64,000 nt of DNA. It comes from Bacillota bacterium. GTDB taxonomy: Bacteria; Bacillota; Clostridia; Lachnospirales; Lachnospiraceae. Numbering within the stretch: position 1 is the stretch's first letter; each line of letters begins with the position of its first letter. The stretch is from NCBI GenBank assembly GCA_023434365.1, contig JAEYSV010000016.1:62001-126000 (forward strand), written 5' to 3'. Under the pieces are notes generated by a model. That model was not told the DNA's origin and ran no database searches. It saw only the letters and a program-made list of their open reading frames with translations. Below are positions 1 to 8,446 of this stretch, piece by piece. Position numbers and translations under genes: made by a program.

Positions 1-328
1 AATTTTCGTCTGAATGACTATACCGGCTAGGCAAAACTCCAGTAACCTTTTTAAACGTCCTGGAAAAAGCATCTGCACTTTCATAAGCATACTGCAATGC
101 AATATCAAGTAGTCTTTTGTCGCCATACTTGATTTCTTTGGCGGCAAGACATACCCTTCGATAACGAATATATTCCTTTACCGAATAACCTACGATAGCA
201 AAGAACAAGCGGTGAAAATTTGATACTGACATAAAAGCGCTTTTAGCAGCATCCTCAACCTTGATCTCTTCCTCCAGATTGGCTTCAATGTAATCAATGG
301 AATTTTGAATACGCTCATAGTAATTCAT
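1..328 (-). CDS. AraC-family transcriptional regulator, N-terminal part (cut by window edge)
   Basis: The reading frame runs from an ATG at 328 off the left edge of the window. An AGGAG ribosome site lies 7 bases before the ATG. The visible ~109 residues begin MNYYERIQNSIDYIEANLEE and contain both helix-turn-helix repeats of an AraC DNA-binding domain, including the FHRLFFAIVGYSVKEYIRYRR and AYESADAFSRTFKRVTG segments. An N-terminal DNA-binding domain is typical of the AraC subclass that carries a C-terminal GyrI-like effector domain; that part would lie outside the window, so the effector is unknown. It is co-oriented with the downstream hydrolase side of the locus, but no functional link can be shown. 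Confidence 0.85.
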   Translation of the reverse strand, partial: MNYYERIQNSIDYIEANLEEEIKVEDAAKSAFMSVSNFHRLFFAIVGYSVKEYIRYRRVCLAAKEIKYGDKRLLDIALQYAYESADAFSRTFKKVTGVLPSRYSHSDEN

Positions 329-460
329 GTGAGTACTCCTTTAATCTTAAGATAGTTATAGCATACTCTTTTCTTTGTAAGCTCGCCCGACTTTTTGTCT
401 AATTATCCCTTTATGTTTGAATCTATTTTACTGTATTGAGACCATTCATTGTTCGTTCTT

Positions 461-2500
461 CTAATAAACTTCAACTACGTGGAAAAGTTCCAATTTTGGC
501 AAGTATATTCTTGTGTTCTGACCCACATTCTCTGTATTCAAATAAGATCCATCCGATAGTAGTTTTGCTCTCTTATCATTTCCTGGAATCTCAATATAAA
601 TATCATGGATTGCTACCACCGGTGGCTCCTCTTGCTGATTTATCGCCGCAAGATACTGCGAACCTTCTTTATTCCAGCTGATAATTTCTACGAATTTTGG
701 TGCATTGGATACAAACACTGGCTGTTTTATCATCCCTTCGATAAGATAACGCACAACCTGACGACTCATATATGGTCTGGTCATCTCTACTGGAGCCGCC
801 ATCCAAATTAAATTCGCATTTCCTACCTTTTTATGAATTGCTGCTGGTTCCTCGGTAGGTATACCCGGTGGATTAGAATGAATCGCTGCAAAATCTCTGG
901 TTCCAGTCATTGTATATGGATAAGTTCTTGTTGCTAACACTGTCAAATCCTGATTCGTGGTAATACTGATTTTATACTGCTGCATCGGAGTAGTAAGTGG
1001 AGCTAACTTCGTAAACCCTTTAAAATACTTTGCCCCTTCTTCAGTAGGGCTCATATATAAAAAGTTATGTTCGGTTCTACCCTCAATTTGTACCCCCAAA
1101 ATCCGTTCTAAGCGTGGATTCCCAATAGGCCCGGAGATATATACATTCCCGCCATTATGAATAAAGGCTTCAATGGCATCCATCTCCTCCTCCCGAATGG
1201 CAGCCACATGAGAAAGGATTAACACATCCGCTTTAGTATCCTTTAGATTCTTACTCCCAATTACCTCGAATGGGATATTGTTTTCTCTCATAATAGAAGC
1301 AGCTGATACCGGTGCCTCCATATAATATCCTGGCCAGAAGTTTTTATCGGTCATCGGCACTAATGTTTCCTTTGGATCATATTTTGCATGGGAAGCAAAC
1401 CATATCGCTGCATTATAGTTAAACTCACCACTAACGCAATATTCATATTTTTTCGACTCCCCATAAATATCCCTCATCAGATTATGATATACTTCCGAAA
1501 CAATGGTACCATCCGGATTAATGGCATCTACAAGCAAAAACGCACCATTATGGATTAGCGCTGTAATCACATGAAGTAAAATCTCATCTTTTGTTTTCGT
1601 TGTGGTATGCATATTAAGCTCCGGATCGCATCTTGACGTATGATAGATAAATGGTAAATTAGGAGAAACGTTTTTATAATATTTATTAATAAAGGTCTGC
1701 TGTAAAAAACCACCGTAATAATCTCCACCTGCATAGTCAACTGCTTCGGTAAGTAGTTCACTACTTGCATTGACCCAGGAGGAAGTAATCATTGAAAATT
1801 GATGTTCTACGGTAACTTCCGGATTGATTTGCTTAATACAACTTGTTGCAAACGTTGCATACTCAGCCATCCACTGTTCTCTTATATAAACGAATTCACG
1901 CCACTCTTCCTCCTCCCAATTAATCAGTCTCGGCAGTTCTTTATTCTTTTCTTTTCGATATCTTTCCTGACAGCTCTTGCAGTAACAAACATCTGGCCAA
2001 AAGGTCATATCTAAAAACATTCCCTCAAAGGAGTAATTGCGATTTAGTTCCTGCAGATTCTGTTTCACATACTCTCTGTAATCAAGGTTGTTTGGACACA
2101 CAATCCCATATCGGCCATTGCGAAAAAACTCCATATTGCGAAAGTCACGATACTCGGTACCATCCGCACAAATACATCTCCAGTCCGGATGGTTGTCATA
2201 CGCCCAGTTATCAAAAATTTGTGAATAATATGTAATGACGGCAATCCCATTAGCATGACACTTTTCTATCATTTCCGCTAAAAAGTCTTTTCCCTTTAAA
2301 CCCTTATGCATTCTGCCTATCGAAGTTTTATAATAACAAAGTCCAGTATGTGGCTTAGCTTTCACCATGGCCGCCTGCACGCCAGCATCCACTAGTGCCT
2401 CCACGTACTCGTCGCAGTCAATCTTTGATAAAAACTCCTCATTCCAATCATCAATGTGCATGTCCATTAGATTTCTTCGATAATTCCCTGTAATCCACAT
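461..2500 (-). CDS. Intracellular hypothetical glycosyl hydrolase (GHL6-like barrel plus GATase1-like domain)
   Basis: A 679-residue protein with no signal peptide or membrane segment, so probably cytoplasmic. Residues 1-350 look like a TIM barrel of the hypothetical glycosyl hydrolase 6 / alpha-L-fucosidase-like group: a strand with FEGMFLDMTFW around 159-168 (Asp164 is a plausible catalytic or substrate-binding acid), followed by a CYCKSC cysteine cluster at 172-177. Residues 410-520 (ADVLILSHVAAIREEEMDAIEAF...GGNVYISGPIG) resemble the GATase1-like trimerisation domain of GH42 beta-galactosidases. The substrate cannot be read from sequence; a plant or host oligosaccharide is likely from the family. 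An AGGAG-like site (AGAAGGAGACGAAAC) precedes the ATG. The gene appears monocistronic. Confidence 0.75.
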   Translation of the reverse strand: MWITGNYRRNLMDMHIDDWNEEFLSKIDCDEYVEALVDAGVQAAMVKAKPHTGLCYYKTSIGRMHKGLKGKDFLAEMIEKCHANGIAVITYYSQIFDNWAYDNHPDWRCICADGTEYRDFRNMEFFRNGRYGIVCPNNLDYREYVKQNLQELNRNYSFEGMFLDMTFWPDVCYCKSCQERYRKEKNKELPRLINWEEEEWREFVYIREQWMAEYATFATSCIKQINPEVTVEHQFSMITSSWVNASSELLTEAVDYAGGDYYGGFLQQTFINKYYKNVSPNLPFIYHTSRCDPELNMHTTTKTKDEILLHVITALIHNGAFLLVDAINPDGTIVSEVYHNLMRDIYGESKKYEYCVSGEFNYNAAIWFASHAKYDPKETLVPMTDKNFWPGYYMEAPVSAASIMRENNIPFEVIGSKNLKDTKADVLILSHVAAIREEEMDAIEAFIHNGGNVYISGPIGNPRLERILGVQIEGRTEHNFLYMSPTEEGAKYFKGFTKLAPLTTPMQQYKISITTNQDLTVLATRTYPYTMTGTRDFAAIHSNPPGIPTEEPAAIHKKVGNANLIWMAAPVEMTRPYMSRQVVRYLIEGMIKQPVFVSNAPKFVEIISWNKEGSQYLAAINQQEEPPVVAIHDIYIEIPGNDKRAKLLSDGSYLNTENVGQNTRIYLPKLELFHVVEVY

Positions 2501-2679
2501 GTTTCGTCTCCTTCTGATCTAATAATTTGTATTGCTATCTTCATAACAAGTTCTTACTATTGGCATAAACTACTTAACAGTAAAATTATATCTTGTTACT
2601 GTATTGATTTCCATTGCTAATTATTTATTCTCACTATTCTTTTACTACAAAAATCTTCATATTATTAAGTTGGAATAAA

Positions 2680-2708
2680 TTGTATAACACTCTGAGTTAT
2701 GCTATAAT
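2680..2708 (+). promoter_or_regulatory. Sigma-A promoter of the surface-protein gene
   Basis: TTGTAT at 2680-2685 and TATAAT at 2703-2708 are separated by 17 bases. The predicted start near 2715 leaves a leader of about 85 bases before the ATG at 2801, which has a strong AGGAGG at 2788-2793. Nothing else is evident in the 300-base gap from 2501 to 2800. Confidence 0.75.
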
Positions 2709-2800
2709 GGGCCTTGAAGAATCTGTTCATTATTGTTATAGCAACATAAATTCAGAGCGTTCCAACCGTAACTAGACAATATCAATCAGGAGGTTATATT

Positions 2801-5248
2801 ATGAAGAAACATTGCTTTCACATTCTCGCGTCTTTATTAATAATTTTTACCTGCCTTTTTTTGATGCCTCCATCAGCATATGTATCAGCATATACTACTT
2901 CACATGAGGTAAAAATAGGTACTTCTAAAGTAATTACTGATAACCAATATCCTGAAGGGTTTAAAGAATGGAGTATCAGTGACCCTACCGTAGGCACACT
3001 CACTTATTCCAGTCCCACCCAACGAGTTTTTCATGCTCTTAAGCTTGGTAGTACAACAATTGTAGTTACCACTACCTATACAGCATGGACTACTGCCTGG
3101 GATAGCTTTTTGCAAAAAGTTGTTCCAGTCATTGAAACCAGAAAAGCATATGCTTATATCAACATTACTGTGGTTGAAAAAGATGTTGTAGTGACTCCTC
3201 CATTAACACTTACTGATAAAAGTGAGTATACGCTCACCCCTACTTCTAAAATTTACATAGCAACTTCAGCAGAAAGAGAATCCTTAACCTGGGCTAGCTC
3301 CAATTCTGCAATTGCTGATGTTGATGCAACCGGCGTTGTACTTGCTAAAAAAACTGGTTCAGTTACTGTTACAGCAACTGACTCGTTAAAAAATAAAGTA
3401 TCCGTCACAATAAACGTAGCGACGCCTTCTTCTCTTGGCTATACACCAATCAGCAGTATCTCTGATTTAAAAAAGTTAGCTAACAGTAAAGGCTCTTTTT
3501 ATCTAACCAAAGATTTGGACTTTGCATCTAGCAGTTATGCTTCAAGTGGATGGCGCGTTGATAATTTTAGTGGCATTCTAGACGGTGCTGGCTATACAAT
3601 TAAGCATTTGAAGGGCTCTAACCCTCTTTTATATACAACTAACAATGCACTGATTCGAAACCTTACCTTAAGTGACTGTAGTATTGATGGGCAAGGAGGC
3701 GAAACAGCTGCCATTATTGCTATTGGCTCCGTTTCAATGAACAACTGCCATGTTCTGCGTGGTTCCGTTAAGAATGCTACGTCTGCTGGTGGCCTTGCAA
3801 CAAAAAAACTCTTAGATGGGTTTTATAATAATTTTTACTTTTGTACGAATAGTGCGTCAGTAACTGGTATGGAAATCTCCGGTGGAATAGCCGGTTCTAC
3901 CTGGGGGTATTTATTATTTTGTAAAAACAGTGGCAATGTAGCTATTTCCTCACCAACCGCTGTCAGTTATGGATATGCAGGAGGCATTGTAGGCTGTGGT
4001 TATTATGATGGCAGTAATTATTCTCCGTACCAAATGATAGAATACTGTTTTAACTCTGGAAAAATTAATGGTATCTTTACCGGTGGAATTGGTGGTTACT
4101 TAAAAGGCGTTATTGTTAAAAAGTGTGCAAACTCAGGCATTATTGGTGAAGTTCCTGAACAGAGCAGCGGAGTGAGTTATTCCTGCTTAGGTGGCATAGT
4201 TGGAAACAGAGAACTATATTATTTCGGAATTAAATCTACAATCACCGACTGCTATAATTATGGAACCATTTACGGTGATGATACGAGACGTGTCTGTCGT
4301 TTTGGCGGAATAATCGGTGTCGTATCCATGCAGGAATACTTTGTTGCACCGAATATAACCAATTGTTACAACGTTGGCACAATTACTTATGCCAATACTT
4401 TTCATAAAAGAGATTCCTCTTATGGCGGTATTGTTGCAAGAATCTTCATAAGCGGCTTTTGTGGTGTTTCTGTATCTAACAGTTATAGTATGAATGCGCC
4501 TGTAACTGGACACGTTTTCATTAGCACTACTCAGCGAGGTTATAATCAATACGAAAATATTGCAACATATTCCGAAACCCAGATGAAGAGTCAGTCCAAT
4601 TATAATCAGTTTAACTTTAAATACTTGTGGAAAATGACTCCTTCCTCCAGTTATCCATATCCAAGATTATCTGCTGAGAGTTCTAGTTACTATGGGTTAA
4701 ATGCAATCAAACCAACTCCTAAACCACCAACTGTAACTAAATATACCGTAAAAATAAAATATGTTTTAAATAGTGGAAAAAATAGCAGCAAAAATAAATC
4801 CGTCTATGTAACAACTAGTAAAATCAAATTATATAACCCAACCAGAAAATCATATACCTTTGAAGGCTGGTATACCGACAAACATTATAAAAAGAAGGTA
4901 ACCTCCATCTCTCCTTCCAACAAAAGTCATACACTTTATGCAAAATGGAAAAAGGTAACTACTCCAGGAAAAGTTACCATAAGTAAATTATCTATTCCAA
5001 AAAGCAAACAGCTTAAAGTTACTTATAAAAAAGTCTCTAGTGTAAAAGGCTATGCCATAACCTATGCAACCAATAAATCTCTAACGAAAAGCAAAAAGAC
5101 AGTTTATACAACCAAAACGAGCTACACCCTTAGTAAACTGACAAAAGGAAAAACCTATTATGTCTCCGTAAAAGCTTATCGGATAGACTCTACCGGTAAG
5201 AAAATCTTTGGACAATGCAAAACCATAAAAAGCATAAAAATCAAATAA
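2801..5248 (+). CDS. Secreted cell-surface protein with Big_2, GLUG-like, InlB B-repeat and FN3 domains
   Basis: An 815-residue exported protein. Residues 1-30 form a signal peptide (MKKHC, a hydrophobic core, then PPSAYVSAYT). Residues ~30-125 and ~135-205 are Ig-like folds; the second (WASSNSAIADVDATGVVLAKKTGSVTVTATD) is a clear Big_2 domain. Residues ~215-620 carry repeated glycine-rich units with GG(I/L)AG or GGIVG cores and paired cysteines, like GLUG repeats of bacterial adhesins. Residues ~650-720 are a Listeria-type InlB B-repeat (FEGWYTDKHYKKKV...HTLYAKW), and the end is an FN3-like domain rich in Lys and Thr. There is no LPXTG sorting signal or SLH domain, so attachment may rely on the basic C-terminus. 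A role in adhesion or cell-wall binding is inference. Confidence 0.85.
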   Translation: MKKHCFHILASLLIIFTCLFLMPPSAYVSAYTTSHEVKIGTSKVITDNQYPEGFKEWSISDPTVGTLTYSSPTQRVFHALKLGSTTIVVTTTYTAWTTAWDSFLQKVVPVIETRKAYAYINITVVEKDVVVTPPLTLTDKSEYTLTPTSKIYIATSAERESLTWASSNSAIADVDATGVVLAKKTGSVTVTATDSLKNKVSVTINVATPSSLGYTPISSISDLKKLANSKGSFYLTKDLDFASSSYASSGWRVDNFSGILDGAGYTIKHLKGSNPLLYTTNNALIRNLTLSDCSIDGQGGETAAIIAIGSVSMNNCHVLRGSVKNATSAGGLATKKLLDGFYNNFYFCTNSASVTGMEISGGIAGSTWGYLLFCKNSGNVAISSPTAVSYGYAGGIVGCGYYDGSNYSPYQMIEYCFNSGKINGIFTGGIGGYLKGVIVKKCANSGIIGEVPEQSSGVSYSCLGGIVGNRELYYFGIKSTITDCYNYGTIYGDDTRRVCRFGGIIGVVSMQEYFVAPNITNCYNVGTITYANTFHKRDSSYGGIVARIFISGFCGVSVSNSYSMNAPVTGHVFISTTQRGYNQYENIATYSETQMKSQSNYNQFNFKYLWKMTPSSSYPYPRLSAESSSYYGLNAIKPTPKPPTVTKYTVKIKYVLNSGKNSSKNKSVYVTTSKIKLYNPTRKSYTFEGWYTDKHYKKKVTSISPSNKSHTLYAKWKKVTTPGKVTISKLSIPKSKQLKVTYKKVSSVKGYAITYATNKSLTKSKKTVYTTKTSYTLSKLTKGKTYYVSVKAYRIDSTGKKIFGQCKTIKSIKIK

Positions 5249-5253
5249 TTTTT

Positions 5254-5296
5254 CATCAAAAAAGCACATTGTATAAGGCAATGTGCTTTTTTGATG
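5254..5296 (+). terminator. Rho-independent terminator after the surface-protein gene
   Basis: A perfect 18-bp inverted repeat (5254-5271 with 5279-5296) with a 7-base loop and internal T-run on either strand. It lies 6 bases after the stop codon and could work in both directions. Confidence 0.9.
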
Positions 5297-5355
5297 AGAT
5301 TGATTCGACTATCTTTTTTCATTAGGAAATGCATCGTTTTTTATATATCTACACT

Positions 5356-5892
5356 TTAACTATTAACTGACAGGCTTCTTACATAGTTAACTAAAGGTTC
5401 AATGTTCTTTTTGTCTCTATGATCCTCAGGCTCTTCATAAGCATGTAACATCCCGACCATATCTTCTGTTTTATCTTCCGTTTTTTTAAGCTTCCATTTG
5501 AGCATACTCATTAGCACCTTATTGCCCTTACTTAACTTGCTATAATCAAACCCTCCGCGCAGATAATACGTAGCGATATTTTTTAACTGCTCTTCTGAAA
5601 AATGTTTGGTCCATACAGCATCCATCTCCTCTTTGCGTCCAGGATTGCAGCCCGTAGCCCAAATAACAAGATTCTTCCCTTTAAGATTATCATAATTTTT
5701 CTTAATCAGATCTAATCCATCCACACCACTGGCATACATTCCACCACCGTAAATTATCGTGTCATAACCTACCAGATCCTCTGATTTCAAACTATGGTTT
5801 TCTTTTAAGTCACACTGTAATGCTTCGGCAATCCACTCTGCGTAGGATTTTGTAAACCCAGTTTTTGATTTGTATATAACTACTGTTTTCAT
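5356..5892 (-). CDS. Flavodoxin-domain protein (HemG-like)
   Basis: A 178-residue protein beginning MKTVVIYKSKTGFTKSYAEW, with the flavodoxin phosphate-binding loop (YKSKTGFTKSYA) at residues 7-18, an FMN-isoalloxazine loop near 50-58 (YGGGMYASG) and a second near 80-95 (WATGCNPG). Length and layout match the flavodoxin_5/protoporphyrinogen-dehydrogenase-like group, but in a gene set without haem synthesis genes a general electron carrier or quinone/flavin reductase role is more likely. Its ATG overlaps the stop codon of the marR-type gene (ATGA), so it is translationally coupled and forms the third gene of the FMN-binding/MarR/flavodoxin operon. Confidence 0.85.
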   Translation of the reverse strand: MKTVVIYKSKTGFTKSYAEWIAEALQCDLKENHSLKSEDLVGYDTIIYGGGMYASGVDGLDLIKKNYDNLKGKNLVIWATGCNPGRKEEMDAVWTKHFSEEQLKNIATYYLRGGFDYSKLSKGNKVLMSMLKWKLKKTEDKTEDMVGMLHAYEEPEDHRDKKNIEPLVNYVRSLSVNS

Positions 5893-6356
5893 TTCATTTC
5901 CTCCCTGATTGAACTAAGATTTTTCTCAAGTTTTAATAATGTTTGAAGTGTTACATTCACTTCTTCTTCTGTAATGCCTTTATAAAACAGTTCCATAAAC
6001 TCCATTTCTCTTACTTTATACTTTTGCTCAAGTAATATGATTTTCTCTGTCATCATAATCCTGCATTTTCTTTTATCCTTCTCATCCTGATAGGTTCTGA
6101 TATAGCCGGATTCCTCTAGCTTATTTAAAATCTGTTTGACATTCTGATGCGTACTTCCCATGACTTCTGACAAATCATTTATGGTTGGTGGCTCCTCTTT
6201 GAACACACTTAAGCATATGATTAAAAAAAACTGCTTACAGGTAATTTCGTCATAAAATGCATCCCCTGCTGTTTGTAACTGATTATTAAACGCAAAAAAT
6301 GTCCCAAATAATCTTCTTTTTGTGTCCATTCCTTGAAGCAATAATTCTCGATCCAT
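5889..6356 (-). CDS. MarR-family transcriptional regulator
   Basis: A 155-residue winged-helix protein. The recognition region (PTINDLSEVMGSTHQNVKQILNKLEESGYIRTYQDEKDKRK, residues ~55-95) is the MarR signature with a basic wing. The middle gene of a three-gene operon, it starts 5 bases after the stop of the FMN-binding protein and overlaps the flavodoxin start. A 16-bp perfect palindrome over the operon promoter is the obvious binding site for this dimeric regulator, so autoregulation is inferred. The ligand is unknown; redox-active or phenolic compounds are common for MarR proteins next to flavoproteins. Confidence 0.9.
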   Translation of the reverse strand: MDRELLLQGMDTKRRLFGTFFAFNNQLQTAGDAFYDEITCKQFFLIICLSVFKEEPPTINDLSEVMGSTHQNVKQILNKLEESGYIRTYQDEKDKRKCRIMMTEKIILLEQKYKVREMEFMELFYKGITEEEVNVTLQTLLKLEKNLSSIREEMK

Positions 6357-6361
6357 TATTT

Positions 6362-6757
6362 TTATTCCTTCCCCCTCACTAAAGCTTTGCTTACTGCGCT
6401 TTTAATAACTTCACTGGATACAGTAGCGCCACTAACTGCATCCACTTCATATGTATTACTATCAATCATATTCTTTGTAATTTGTTCTGCTTTTCCACCC
6501 ATACCATTGTCATGTTTTAGAATCTTGATATCCGTAATTTTGTGTTCTTTTACAGTTACCTCAACCTCTACTTTAACAAGCGTAGTTTCAGAACTTCCTT
6601 GATATACTCCATCTTTTACAGCGCTTACTTCTACCCCGCTATATTCTAAATTGTTAACTTCCTGATTTGTTTTCACAAACATAACAATGAAGAAAATAAC
6701 AGCTATACCAATAATTACACCAGCAATAATCGCAATCCTTTTTATATTCTTTTTCAT
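6362..6757 (-). CDS. FMN-binding domain membrane-anchored protein
   Basis: A 131-residue protein. The start at 6757 (MKKNIKRIAIIAGVIIG) has a perfect AGGAGG 6 bases upstream; an ATG further upstream would overlap the promoter and is rejected. Residues 5-30 are a transmembrane anchor; residues ~50-128 form an FMN-bind domain like that of NqrC/RnfG, ending with the flavinylation-type motif VDAVSGATVSS in which a Thr (SGAT) is the usual site of covalent FMN attachment by ApbE. It is likely an extracytoplasmic electron-transfer flavoprotein. First gene of the redox operon with MarR and flavodoxin. Confidence 0.9.
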   Translation of the reverse strand: MKKNIKRIAIIAGVIIGIAVIFFIVMFVKTNQEVNNLEYSGVEVSAVKDGVYQGSSETTLVKVEVEVTVKEHKITDIKILKHDNGMGGKAEQITKNMIDSNTYEVDAVSGATVSSEVIKSAVSKALVRGKE

Positions 6758-6773
6758 GAATAACCTCCTATAT

Positions 6774-6829
6774 ATGTAATATATTACCTTTATATTATGT
6801 AATATATTACATATTGGAATCATTGTCAA
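6774..6829 (-). promoter_or_regulatory. Promoter and tandem MarR-type operator of the redox operon
   Basis: Reading the minus strand: TTGACA (6824-6829), a 17-base spacer and TATATT (6801-6806). A perfect 16-bp palindrome ATGTAATATATTACAT (6797-6812) covers the -10 box, and a second copy with 15 of 16 matching bases (6774-6789) lies 23 bp away over the start of transcription. Two in-phase palindromes over a promoter of an operon encoding a MarR protein are strong evidence for autoregulation by this repressor. Confidence 0.85.
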
Positions 6830-6833
6830 GAAA

Positions 6834-6861
6834 AAAGTCTCCCACTTAAACAGGAGACTTT
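6834..6861 (-). terminator. Terminator of the GH20-acyltransferase-nagB operon
   Basis: AAAGTCTCC at 6834-6842 pairs with GGAGACTTT at 6853-6861. On the minus strand the hairpin is followed by a T-run, 13 bases after the nagB stop. The T-run runs straight into the -35 box of the next operon, so the two transcription units are packed end to end. Confidence 0.85.
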
Positions 6862-6873
6862 CTCTACCAAGAG

Positions 6874-7599
6874 CTACATCTTAGAAAGGGCATGTTCATC
6901 GCCAACGATGATTACGTGATTGTGCATTTGAAGGATGGAAGCAGGAACGCAAGGTGTAACTGGTCCGCAAAACGCTTCATGCATAATATCCGCTTTCTCC
7001 TCACCACTAACCATTAACAATATAATGTTGGCCTGCACGATATTCTTAATCCCCATCGTATACGCCGAAGTAGGCACTTCACTAATGTGGTCAAAAAGTC
7101 TGGAATTGGCTTCAATTGTACTCTGCGTCAAATTTACCAGATGCGTTTTCTTTTCAAACGCTATATTTGGCTCATTAAATGCGATATGTCCATTTCTCCC
7201 AATACCTAATACCTGCAGATCAATGCCACCAAGACCAGCAATCACAGTATCATACCTTAAGCATTCATCTTCGGGATCGTTTGCTGTACCATTAGGGATA
7301 TTAATATGCTCTGGTGTAATATTCACATGCTTAAATAGATGTTCCTCCATAAAATACCGGTAACTCTGCGGATGGTTTGCCTTCAGTCCTTTATACTCAT
7401 CCAGATTCACTGTCTTTACTTGAGAAAAATCCAAATCTCCTTTATGATACCACTGCACAAGTTGATTATACGCACCAACTGGTGTGGAACCAGTTGCCAG
7501 TCCAAGCACACAGTTCGGTTTCATGATAATCTGTGCTGAAATGATATTGGCAGCTTTCCGACTCATATCATCATAATTTTTAGCCGTTATAATTCTCAT
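6874..7599 (-). CDS. nagB: Glucosamine-6-phosphate deaminase
   Basis: Converts glucosamine 6-phosphate to fructose 6-phosphate and ammonia, the last committed step of amino-sugar catabolism. The 241-residue protein has the family landmarks LGLATGSTPVGAY (substrate-phosphate loop), VNLDEY (acid of the active site) and GIGRNGHIAFNEP (catalytic His and Glu; the Asn before Gly-His is usual in Firmicutes enzymes). The start at 7599 is chosen because the GGAGG inside the preceding gene's last codons (ATGGAGGAAAAAATG) serves it, and its ATG overlaps the upstream stop (ATGA). It completes a three-gene operon in which GH20 releases GlcNAc. Confidence 0.96.
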   Translation of the reverse strand: MRIITAKNYDDMSRKAANIISAQIIMKPNCVLGLATGSTPVGAYNQLVQWYHKGDLDFSQVKTVNLDEYKGLKANHPQSYRYFMEEHLFKHVNITPEHINIPNGTANDPEDECLRYDTVIAGLGGIDLQVLGIGRNGHIAFNEPNIAFEKKTHLVNLTQSTIEANSRLFDHISEVPTSAYTMGIKNIVQANIILLMVSGEEKADIMHEAFCGPVTPCVPASILQMHNHVIIVGDEHALSKM

Positions 7600-8432
7600 T
7601 TTTTCCTCCATGGATCATCAATTAGTACCCCAATTGCTATTCCAACTTTTCCGCCATCTAACAAATACTGCTTCATATTTTTTTGAAGTGTTGTTTGTTC
7701 TGGTAACTCAGTCAGCTTACAATTATCTTTTGCTGATCCACCTAATTTGTATACCCACTCCAAGTAATCTTTTGCCTCAGGATGTTCTTCAATTAGGCGA
7801 AATGATTGCTGAAATCCAAGAATTTTTGAAGTTGCCGGAAGTAATTCTGGAAGGCTTCTAGAAAGCATCCAAGTCTCACACATCATGTCTACCTCACAAT
7901 ACTCTGGGTAGAACTGATGTAAGAATCTCTTTGCGGCTTCGTAGGAACTTTTTAGTTTTTCTAGTGTAATATCCGCATCAGAAGGAATATGAATACTGAT
8001 AATCTTTTGATTATTTCTTAGGTCTAACTCATACTCTAGTTCCTCAATACGAAATAGGTGCATCGCAATCTGCCTAGCCGTCCAGAAGCTTCTATCAAAA
8101 CCATACACTCCATAGCTTACCTTATGTTCCCCTACAAATCTGGTAAAGCATTTCATGGTTTCTATATATATCTTTTCCTCTATTCCTTTTGCTATAAAAT
8201 TCTTCTTAGCAAGTGCGCCACAATGCAACATAACAGTTAACATTTTGATTCCCAGTGTATCTTCACCAAGCGCCTGCTTTAATTGCATCTCTCCCGCATC
8301 CCATGTATCCTTACGATACAGTAAAGATATCTCAGATGAAAGGCTCTCATAATCAAGTATGGCATCTAACTCCATTACCTGCTCTACAATTTCCGTAGGT
8401 AGCCCAATCTGATCCATTAATTCTTTAATCAT
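7596..8432 (-). CDS. Acyltransferase-domain protein (NAT_N plus GNAT-like C-terminal domain)
   Basis: A 278-residue soluble protein without signal peptide. It resembles a family found in clostridia and bacilli with a helical N-terminal acyltransferase-associated domain (~1-130) and a GNAT-like C-terminal fold (~135-270, strand KIISIHIPSDADI, then the segment PEYCEVDMMCETWMLSRSL and the end DDPWRKK). No acetyl-CoA P-loop of classical GNAT type is obvious. It sits between GH20 and nagB, overlapping nagB by 4 bases, so it probably acts on an amino sugar or glycan-derived intermediate; this is inference from context only. Confidence 0.7.
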   Translation of the reverse strand: MIKELMDQIGLPTEIVEQVMELDAILDYESLSSEISLLYRKDTWDAGEMQLKQALGEDTLGIKMLTVMLHCGALAKKNFIAKGIEEKIYIETMKCFTRFVGEHKVSYGVYGFDRSFWTARQIAMHLFRIEELEYELDLRNNQKIISIHIPSDADITLEKLKSSYEAAKRFLHQFYPEYCEVDMMCETWMLSRSLPELLPATSKILGFQQSFRLIEEHPEAKDYLEWVYKLGGSAKDNCKLTELPEQTTLQKNMKQYLLDGGKVGIAIGVLIDDPWRKK

Positions 8433-8446
8433 ACAATACCCCCTAG

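Noticed and set aside
7120..7200. Loss of a catalytic Asp in NagB (Asn before Gly-His)
   Set aside because: Firmicutes NagB proteins commonly have Asn at this place, so it is not abnormal.
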